Shown here in pieces: positions 58,160 through 64,000 of a stretch of DNA of 64,000 nucleotides (positions within the stretch are counted from its first letter, which is position 1; every line of letters begins with the position of its first letter). The notes beneath the pieces are model-generated. The model was given only the letters and a program-made list of their open reading frames with translations. It had not been told where the DNA came from and did no database searches. The position numbers and the translations under genes were made by a program. The stretch is from Rhizobium sp. SSA_523. Lineage in GTDB: Bacteria; Pseudomonadota; Alphaproteobacteria; Rhizobiales; Rhizobiaceae. The stretch is from assembly GCF_030435705.1 (NCBI RefSeq), contig NZ_CP129381.1:62001-126000 (forward strand), in the 5' to 3' direction.

Positions 58160-59410
58160 TCACTGCGTCAGCAGCAATTTGATTTCTTCGGCCGCCGCAT
58201 CCATGGATTCCTGCACCGTGCCGCTCTGGAGCAGGGCTTCCTGCAGATGGTTGTAATAGACCTGGCCGATCTGGCCCCATTGTGGAATGGCCGGCTGCGG
58301 GCGGGCATGCTTCAGCATTTCCTTGTGCGCATCCATGATCGGGTCTGCAAAGCGCTTGTCGTTAAGGCCAGACATCGCGGCGGGAAAGGTCGTCGTGTAA
58401 GCGGCCTGGCGCTCTGGCTTGGCCATGAAGGCGGCAAGCTTGATCGCGGCCTCCTTGTTCGGCGCGGCAGCCGGAATGATGAAATTCCAGCCGCCCAGGA
58501 TGGCTGCCGTCTCCTTGCCTTCCGGATGCGGCAGCGGGCCGACGCCGATCTCGATATCCGGCGCCGCGGCGCGGATGCGCTCGATATCGGATGTGGCGCC
58601 AGGAATCATCGCCACATTGCCTACCTGGAACAGCCGGCGCAGGGCGTTGGAATCGTTTTCCAGCGTCGAAGGTGGCGATACCTTGTGGGTGGTGAAGAGA
58701 TCGACATAGAGCTTCACCCCTTCCACCGATGCCGGCGAGTTGATGATGACCTCCTTGTTGTCCGGCCCGAGAATGCCGCCGCCATTCATCCACATGAAGG
58801 GCAGCGAGCGGAACAGCGCATTGCCGGGCTGATCGGCGCCGCCGCCGGAGACACCATATCCGAATACCTGCTGGCCCTTGCTGTTCTTGCGGGTCAGGGT
58901 CTTCGCCATCTCGACGAATTCGGTCCAGGTCTTTGGCGGTGTCTCGGGATCGAGGCCGGCTTCCCTGAAGGCACCCTTGTTGTAGATCAAGGCATGCGCT
59001 TCCGCCTGGAAGGGCAGGCCGTAGAGCTGCCCCTGATAGGTCGCTGTATCGAGGCTCGCCGGCAATATGTCCTGGAAGTCCACGCCTGCCGCGGTAAGCT
59101 TGTCCTTCAGCGGTTCGAGCTTGCCGGTCTGTGCCAGCGGGATGTTTGCGCCGTTCTGCACATCGATGAGGTCGGGCGTGCTGCCGGATTGCAGCGCGAC
59201 CAGAATCCGGCTTTGCAGACCGCCGGCGACATTGGCTTCGACGCGGATCGTGACGTCCGGATTCTCCTTCATGAACTCCGCGGCATAATCCTTGGCCTTC
59301 TGCTCATTCCAGTTCATCGTCCACCATACGAGGTCGGCGGCGGATGCAAGGCTTGCCTGTGACAGCAGCAGGGCAATCCCCGCCGCCAGTGTCTTCGTCA
59401 TGCGTTTCAT
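58160..59410 (-). CDS. Carbohydrate ABC transporter substrate-binding protein (family 1)
   Basis: 416 residues from the ATG at 59410, nine bases after GGAGG; an ATG at 59416 is too close. Signal peptide TLAAGIALLLSQASLASA, cleavage at ASA-AD. Family-1 features: VRVEANVAGGLQSRILVALQ in part, GLPFQAEAHALIYNKGAFREAG, ALLGGWNF-type ILGGWNFIIPAAAPN. Binds a sugar or sugar acid in the periplasm. Confidence 0.92.
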   Translation of the reverse strand: MKRMTKTLAAGIALLLSQASLASAADLVWWTMNWNEQKAKDYAAEFMKENPDVTIRVEANVAGGLQSRILVALQSGSTPDLIDVQNGANIPLAQTGKLEPLKDKLTAAGVDFQDILPASLDTATYQGQLYGLPFQAEAHALIYNKGAFREAGLDPETPPKTWTEFVEMAKTLTRKNSKGQQVFGYGVSGGGADQPGNALFRSLPFMWMNGGGILGPDNKEVIINSPASVEGVKLYVDLFTTHKVSPPSTLENDSNALRRLFQVGNVAMIPGATSDIERIRAAAPDIEIGVGPLPHPEGKETAAILGGWNFIIPAAAPNKEAAIKLAAFMAKPERQAAYTTTFPAAMSGLNDKRFADPIMDAHKEMLKHARPQPAIPQWGQIGQVYYNHLQEALLQSGTVQESMDAAAEEIKLLLTQ

Positions 59411-59448
59411 GGTCATTCTCCTCCCTAGAACCTGTTGAAGCCGAAAGC

Positions 59449-60582
59449 TCAGACCGTCTCCCCAACGGCAGCATTCGAATTGGACCGGGCACCCGCCGAG
59501 GGACCCAGAAGCTGTGCATGGTTGATAAGCGCCCGCATGTAGCCGATCGTGTAGGCCATGCCGGCATGCCAGGGCGCTTTGCTGTGGACCTCCGGGACAT
59601 GGTCGGGAACCATGATCCCGTCGAACTTCTCCTCCCGCAGGATCCGGACGATTTCGGCCATATCCACATCGCCATTGTCGACGAAGGTCTCCTCGTAATG
59701 CGGGACCTTGCCGCGCACATTGCGGAAGTGCACATAGGCGATACGTCCGGCGCGGGCGAAGCGCCGCGTCGTGTCATAGACATTGCCGGTCGTCATTTCC
59801 TGCAGCGAACCGATGCAGAATTCCAGCGCATTGGACGGGCTGTCGATAATGGATGTGAGCCGGTCGTATTTCGAGGGCTGGTTGACGAGGCGCGCAGTGC
59901 CGCGCAGGGTCTCCATCGGCGGATCATCCGGATGCGCCGCCAGCCGTACGCCTGCCGCTTCGGCGACCGGTACGAGCTCCTTCAGGAACCACTCGAGCCG
60001 CTGCCATAGTTCCGCTTCCGAAACCGTGATCGGTGCAGCGCCTTCGACGCCGGGCCGAAAGCGCATGTTCCACACCATGCCGTCGGGGATCGGCGCCTGC
60101 GCGTCGAAGCAGCTGGCATCGAAGACGGAGGTCACGGCGCCGCCGCGGCCGACCGGCAGGCGTCGCCAGCCCCAGACGCCGGCAAGCGAGAAATTGTAGC
60201 CGATCACCTTGATGCCGGCGCGGCCGGCATCCTCGACAAGCCGCTTCAGCGCGTCCATCTGGGCGGTCTTGCGCGGACCGTCGAGCAGGATATCCGACCA
60301 GAAGTTCGGCGCAAAATTCTCCATGGCTGCGACGTGCAGGCCATAGTCGCCCAGCATGTCGACAACGCTCTTCATATAGTCGTAGGTCCAGAGCGTTTCG
60401 TCCGTGCAATCGCCGAGGATCGGCCCCGGCTGGCCGCCGGTCAGATAGGGCTGCGGGTCTTCGGCCGGCCGGTAGCGGCCGAGATGGATGACGACATCCT
60501 CGATCCCGAGCTGCTGCGCAAACATGGCATTGTCGCGGTTCAGGCGTTCGCCCGACAGCGTCATTCCGACCCGGATGGGCAT
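59449..60582 (-). CDS. uxuA: Mannonate dehydratase, UxuA-like
   Basis: 377 residues from the ATG at 60582 (AAGGAGG upstream). TIM-barrel sugar-acid dehydratase motifs: EDVVIHLGRYRP, VAAMENFAPNFWSD, RLAAHPDDPP, ALEFCIGSLQEM, YVHFRNVRGKVPHYEETFVD in part and MVPDHVPEVH, GMAYTIGYMRALI. Converts D-mannonate (or a close relative) to 2-keto-3-deoxygluconate. First gene of the sugar importer operon, behind the operator candidate 60613-60650. Confidence 0.8.
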   Translation of the reverse strand: MPIRVGMTLSGERLNRDNAMFAQQLGIEDVVIHLGRYRPAEDPQPYLTGGQPGPILGDCTDETLWTYDYMKSVVDMLGDYGLHVAAMENFAPNFWSDILLDGPRKTAQMDALKRLVEDAGRAGIKVIGYNFSLAGVWGWRRLPVGRGGAVTSVFDASCFDAQAPIPDGMVWNMRFRPGVEGAAPITVSEAELWQRLEWFLKELVPVAEAAGVRLAAHPDDPPMETLRGTARLVNQPSKYDRLTSIIDSPSNALEFCIGSLQEMTTGNVYDTTRRFARAGRIAYVHFRNVRGKVPHYEETFVDNGDVDMAEIVRILREEKFDGIMVPDHVPEVHSKAPWHAGMAYTIGYMRALINHAQLLGPSAGARSNSNAAVGETV

Positions 60583-60612
60583 GCACTCCTCCTTTGCATC
60601 CCGTCGCAATCA

Positions 60613-60650
60613 GTTCAAATATGAACGTCATGTGTTCGTATTAGAATGAG
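60613..60650. promoter_or_regulatory. Candidate IclR operator (site 1 of a matched pair)
   Basis: Box GTTCAAATATGAAC, a seven-base spacer, then box GTTCGTATTAGAATGAG. The same boxes with the same spacer length occur inverted at 62916-62953. It starts 31 bases upstream of the UxuA-like start, so binding would cover its promoter. Confidence 0.7.
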
Positions 60651-60782
60651 CTGTGCCAGGGTCGCTGTCAAGCAACATATGCGGGAAAAAAGGGCCGTCG
60701 CCTTTCGGAGCGCAAGGACAGGCGGGTTCGCGCCGCGCCCGATAGGCGAAACGTTGATTTTGACGTCCAGCACGGGCTGAAA

Positions 60783-61979
60783 TCAGTCGAAGAAGCCGCG
60801 ATCGTCTTCCGCGAGATAGTCGATCGCCTTGTCGACGATGAAATCCACGCCCATGCCGGGCCGGTCCCAGACGTCGACAAAGCCATCCTTGACGATGGGG
60901 TTGGGCAGGCCCTCGACGATGTCGTACCACCAGTCCGGCTCGCCGATGGGAATCTCGAAGGCGATGTAGTTCTGGGGCAGGGTGGCGGAGACCTGAACCA
61001 GCGCCGCCAGCCCGAGAAGACCATTCGCCGTGCCGTGAGGCGCAAACAGCAGACCGTGGATTTCGGCGTATTCCGCAACCCGTTTCAATTCGGCAATCCC
61101 ACCCACATCGCAGGGGTCGGGACCGAGAATATTGACGGCGCGCGTTTCGATGAGCTCGCGGAAATTCTGGCGCAGATAGATCTGCTCCCCGGTATGGATC
61201 GGCGTCGTCGTGCTCATGGTCAGATCGCGATAGGCCGGCGCACCCACATAAGGGGTTTGATCGCCGGTCAGAATATCCTCGATCCACATGAGGTTGAGCG
61301 GCTCCATTGCCTTGGCGAATTTTTTCGCGTCCGGCAAAGTCCAGCCCGGTCCGCAGTCGAGCGCCAGGCCCACCGTGTCACCTGTCACCTCCTTCATCGC
61401 CTCGACACAGGCGACAACATGGTTGAACCCCTTTTCCGTCAGATAACCGGTGTCCCGCAATCCTGGCATGGGCTTGGTCGTCACTTCGCCATAATGGAAA
61501 TCCGGGATCTGACGCGCCATCGGGCTGTGGAAGGCGATCGGCTGCTTGATGATGGTGAAGCCCTCCGGCCGGTCCATCATCTTCCTGCAGTCGGCAGCGT
61601 AATCATCCGGCCGCCAGCCGGTCATCGGGAAGCGAACGCCGCCGTTATAGACACGCACTTTGTCGCGCACCTTGCCGCCCAGCAATTTGTAGACCGGCAC
61701 ACCGGCCGCCTTTCCGGCAAGGTCCCAGCAGGCCATTTCGATCGCGCTGATGGCGCTGCCCCAGGGTTTGAACGCGCCGCGGTGGCGGATGCGTAGCATG
61801 ACGCGCTCCACATCCGTCGGATCCATTCCCAGGATCATCTCGCGCAGCAGCAGGATGTGATCCTTCGCATAGGGTTTCCAGAACTCCACCTGGCCGTAGC
61901 CGGAAAGCCCCTCATCCGTCACAAGGCGCACGACAGGGTGGCGCCCCAGAAGCGCACATTTCACATCGATGATCTTCAA
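60783..61979 (-). CDS. Enolase-superfamily sugar-acid dehydratase/racemase, probable TTG start
   Basis: 398 residues from a TTG at 61979 preceded by GGGAGGAAG (MKIIDVKCALLGRHP); the frame runs back to 62018 but into the IclR stop. Metal ligands in GLALDCGPGW, LMWIEDILTG and PIHTGEQIYL, with catalytic His in FAPHGTANGLL and the PDPCDVGGIAEL strand. The His puts it in the mandelate racemase-like group, with acid-sugar dehydratases as close relatives. Encoded after the regulator and facing the same way. Confidence 0.85.
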   Translation of the reverse strand: MKIIDVKCALLGRHPVVRLVTDEGLSGYGQVEFWKPYAKDHILLLREMILGMDPTDVERVMLRIRHRGAFKPWGSAISAIEMACWDLAGKAAGVPVYKLLGGKVRDKVRVYNGGVRFPMTGWRPDDYAADCRKMMDRPEGFTIIKQPIAFHSPMARQIPDFHYGEVTTKPMPGLRDTGYLTEKGFNHVVACVEAMKEVTGDTVGLALDCGPGWTLPDAKKFAKAMEPLNLMWIEDILTGDQTPYVGAPAYRDLTMSTTTPIHTGEQIYLRQNFRELIETRAVNILGPDPCDVGGIAELKRVAEYAEIHGLLFAPHGTANGLLGLAALVQVSATLPQNYIAFEIPIGEPDWWYDIVEGLPNPIVKDGFVDVWDRPGMGVDFIVDKAIDYLAEDDRGFFD

Positions 61980-62014
61980 TTCTTCCTCCCGCGGCCGCCG
62001 ATGCGGCGGCTCGA

Positions 62015-62803
62015 TCAAATATCCGGAATGCGACTGGAGATGTCGGCGGCGGAATCGATCACCATGTCGCGCAGCCGGTCGCGCTCCTCATTTTCCTTGT
62101 CCGCCGCCAGATAAGGAATGCTCAGCGCTGCGATCACGCGGCCGGAAGGCGCGGTGACAGGGGCTGCCACGGCCCAGACGCTGCCGCCATGCTCGCCGCG
62201 GTCGCTTGCCCAGCCCTGCTTGCGAATGCGGTTGAGTTCGCTCGAAAGCTTTGCCGCATCGGTAATGGTGCGAGGCGTGTATTTGGCCAGCGGTGCCGCA
62301 AGGACCCGGTTGACCGCATCCGGATCCATATGCGCCAGCAGCATTTTGCTGGCGGCGCCGGCATGAAGCGGAAAGGCCTGACCGACGGCGGGGTTGAGCG
62401 CATATTGTCCCTGTCCCGCAAAGCTTGCCACCACCACCACCGCCTGATTGTCGAGGACGGACAGTTTGTTGGCCTCGCCGGTCGCTTCGGCAAGCTTCTT
62501 CATCGTCGGCTGCGCCACCGCCACCAGGTCGAAGGTCGCTTCCGACCGCACCTTGGAAGCAAGGCTGAGCAGGCGCGGTCCAAGGACATAGGTGCCGTCA
62601 AGACGACGCTGCACGACGTTATGCGCATGCAGCGTGTTGAGGATCCGGTAGACCGTACTGCGCGGCATGGACAGCTGTTCCGACAGGCCGCGGATCGTCT
62701 CGCCCGCCGGCTGAAGCTCCAGCGAAGACAGGATCTCCATCATCCGCTCCAGAACCGGAACGCCGTTCTTGTCCTTGTCGTCTTGGTTGGTCTCGTCGCT
62801 CAT
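62015..62803 (-). CDS. IclR family transcriptional regulator
   Basis: 262 residues. HTH GETIRGLSEQLSMPRSTVYR with ILNTLHAHNVVQRRLDGTYVLGPRLL, given in part, and the GAF-type effector domain (GAASKMLLAHMDPDAVNRVL). Precedes the enolase-superfamily gene by 35 bases and is divergent from the RraA gene at 63144. It is the natural candidate to bind the sites at 60613 and 62916. Confidence 0.9.
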   Translation of the reverse strand: MSDETNQDDKDKNGVPVLERMMEILSSLELQPAGETIRGLSEQLSMPRSTVYRILNTLHAHNVVQRRLDGTYVLGPRLLSLASKVRSEATFDLVAVAQPTMKKLAEATGEANKLSVLDNQAVVVVASFAGQGQYALNPAVGQAFPLHAGAASKMLLAHMDPDAVNRVLAAPLAKYTPRTITDAAKLSSELNRIRKQGWASDRGEHGGSVWAVAAPVTAPSGRVIAALSIPYLAADKENEERDRLRDMVIDSAADISSRIPDI

Positions 62804-63143
62804 CCAGTATCCGTGCCCATCAGTCAGTTACGAATGAAGTAAATTCTCATTTGGAGCAATAACCGATTTTTCCCGGCTCGGCATCATTCCCTCATTGACA
62901 CCGGCTTTGTCAACATTCATTCTGAAATGAACAGTAGCAGTTTAAATGTGAACGAGTCGGGCTGATGGGAGTCGGCCGCAGGGGAGGATCGCAGTGAATT
63001 GGCCGGGGTGCGCCATGCTCGCCCGTGCCTGGCGCAAATGGCGCGAAGTCGGTGGTAGACCGCCAGCGACGAAAGAAATTTCAAAGACTTGAACCTTTTG
63101 ACGCCGCTCCTCCAGGGTGCGGCACAATGAAAGCAGGACACTC
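62804..63143. other. Divergent intergenic region of 340 bases
   Basis: Holds the operator candidate at 62916-62953. A TTGACA at 62895-62900 on the plus strand could be a -35 element, with the operator then over the -10. A weaker AATGA/TCATT inverted pair lies near 62830-62850. No open frame looks real; 63000-63120 shows nothing recognisable. Confidence 0.5.
62916..62953. promoter_or_regulatory. Candidate IclR operator (site 2 of the matched pair)
   Basis: On the minus strand it reads GTTCACATTTAAAC, seven bases, then GTTCATTTCAGAATGAA, the same boxes as 60613-60650. Lies between the IclR gene and the RraA gene and can serve both. Confidence 0.7.
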
Positions 63144-63884
63144 ATGATCCAGACACAGGACATCAAACGCCCGCCGCGCGAATGGGTGGAGGCGATCAAG
63201 AAGATCGGCGCCGCCACCTCTTCAAGCCAGCTCAGCAAGATGGGCATCCGCAATACCCATATCTGCGGCCCTGTTTCCAAGCGGGAAGGGGCGGTGATGT
63301 GTGGTCCGGCGCTGACCCTCCAATTCGTCCCCAAGCGCGAAGATCTGCAGGATGCGGACGAATATGCGCAGCCGGAGAAGCAGCTTCACCGGCACGTGCT
63401 CTATCACACGCAGCCGGGTGACGTGGTCGTGGTGGATGCCCGCGGCGACATGAAGAGCGGTATTTTCGGCGAGATGATGCTGACCTATTTCCAGGGCAAA
63501 GGCGGCGCCGGCGTGGTGATCGATGGCTGCCTGCGCGATTATCCGAACGCCAAACATCTCGATCTCGGAATGTGGATCCGCGGATTGACCCCGAATTTCC
63601 ACACGCAGACGGACCTGATGCCCTGGGGCGTCAACGTGCCCATCTCGTGCGGCGGCGTGTTCGTCATGCCGGGGGATATCATCGTTGCCGATGATGACGG
63701 CGCAGTGGTGGTGCCGGTGTCGCATGCCGAGGAGCTGATCAAGCGGGCCTCCACCCATCATGAGTGGGAGGAATTCTCCAAGGAAAAGCTTCTCGCCGGC
63801 GGCGAGCTCAAGCGCTATTATCCTCTTCATGACGAAGCACGGCCGGAATACGAGGAGTGGCTGCGCAACAAGGCAACCACCTGA
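63144..63884 (+). CDS. RraA family protein (4-hydroxy-2-oxo acid aldolase type)
   Basis: 246 residues from the ATG at 63144, with AGCAGGA upstream. Core motifs TQPGDVVVVDARGDMKSGIF, GAGVVIDGCLRDYPNA and VFVMPGDIIVADDDGAVVVP. Metal-dependent pyruvate-forming aldolases of this type fit the sugar-acid pathway. It resembles the RraA protein at 26538 in fold only. Stop overlaps the next start (TGATG). Confidence 0.87.
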   Translation: MIQTQDIKRPPREWVEAIKKIGAATSSSQLSKMGIRNTHICGPVSKREGAVMCGPALTLQFVPKREDLQDADEYAQPEKQLHRHVLYHTQPGDVVVVDARGDMKSGIFGEMMLTYFQGKGGAGVVIDGCLRDYPNAKHLDLGMWIRGLTPNFHTQTDLMPWGVNVPISCGGVFVMPGDIIVADDDGAVVVPVSHAEELIKRASTHHEWEEFSKEKLLAGGELKRYYPLHDEARPEYEEWLRNKATT

Positions 63885-64000
63885 TGGAGGCCGCGACGCT
63901 CAGCGAGGCCGCGTTCCGGCTGGTCTGCGACAGCCGCTCCCAACTGGGCGAAAGCCCAGTCTGGAGCGCGGCGGAGCAGGTGCTCTATTTCGTCGATATT
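63884..64000 (+). CDS. Partial CDS, SMP-30/gluconolactonase family, N-terminus
   Basis: 39 residues to the window edge. LGESPVWSAAEQVLYFVDI is the diagnostic start of SMP-30/gluconolactonase beta-propellers, which hydrolyse sugar lactones to aldonic acids. Translationally coupled to the RraA gene. Fits the sugar-acid module. Confidence 0.8.
   Translation, partial: MEAATLSEAAFRLVCDSRSQLGESPVWSAAEQVLYFVDI

Overview
The window looks like an accessory (megaplasmid- or chromid-like) segment of an alphaproteobacterium of the Rhizobiales. This is inferred from the high GC content, the density of ABC and TRAP importers, and the mix of GntR, IclR, LysR and Lrp regulators beside catabolic enzymes. I see no rRNA, tRNA, CRISPR array or replication origin. 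Almost everything is uptake plus catabolism of small organic compounds, arranged as regulator-transporter-enzyme modules.

Layout. (1) 1-12.5 kb, minus strand: an SsuABC/TauABC-type importer with two tandem periplasmic binding proteins, and behind it a seven-gene catabolic operon (enolase-superfamily enzyme, MmgE/PrpD protein, two type III CoA-transferases, two 2-hydroxyacyl-CoA dehydratase-like subunits, quinone oxidoreductase-like MDR). The two promoter regions carry near-identical 38-bp double-palindrome sites, so the two units probably form one regulon. The dehydratase-like pair lacks the Fe-S cysteines of its family, and no activator gene is present. This is the best candidate for an undescribed pathway. 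(2) 12.6-19 kb, minus: Fe3+/spermidine-type ABC importer, nitrilase-family amidohydrolase, HpaI-type aldolase and an Lrp/AsnC regulator. (3) 19.1-29 kb, plus: a ten-gene operon with a dipeptide/glutathione-type ABC importer and five hydrolase/lyase-type enzymes (beta-lactamase-fold serine hydrolase, creatininase family, RraA family, N-formylglutamate amidohydrolase family, alpha/beta hydrolase). (4) 29-31 kb: FCD-type GntR regulator with a sucrase/ferredoxin-like protein. (5) 31-44 kb: short units, namely a twin-arginine VOC protein, an OmpR/histidine-kinase pair divergent from a PAP2 phosphatase, a chemoreceptor, and LysR- or HxlR-controlled small enzymes. (6) 44-48.5 kb: a TRAP transporter with an extra alpha/beta-barrel protein and a divergent IclR regulator. 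(7) 48.6-53.8 kb, minus: GntR-polar amino acid ABC importer-class IV aminotransferase operon, interrupted by a 267-bp MITE-like element that landed in a stop codon. (8) 53.9-64 kb: a sugar-acid module (carbohydrate ABC importer, UxuA-like mannonate dehydratase, enolase-superfamily dehydratase, glycerate kinase, RraA-type aldolase, SMP-30 lactonase) with an IclR regulator and a matched pair of 38-bp operator candidates.

Start codons were chosen by Shine-Dalgarno position, signal peptide and overlap with the upstream stop. Several genes appear to use TTG or GTG. All family assignments rest on reading motifs and lengths; no database search was possible.
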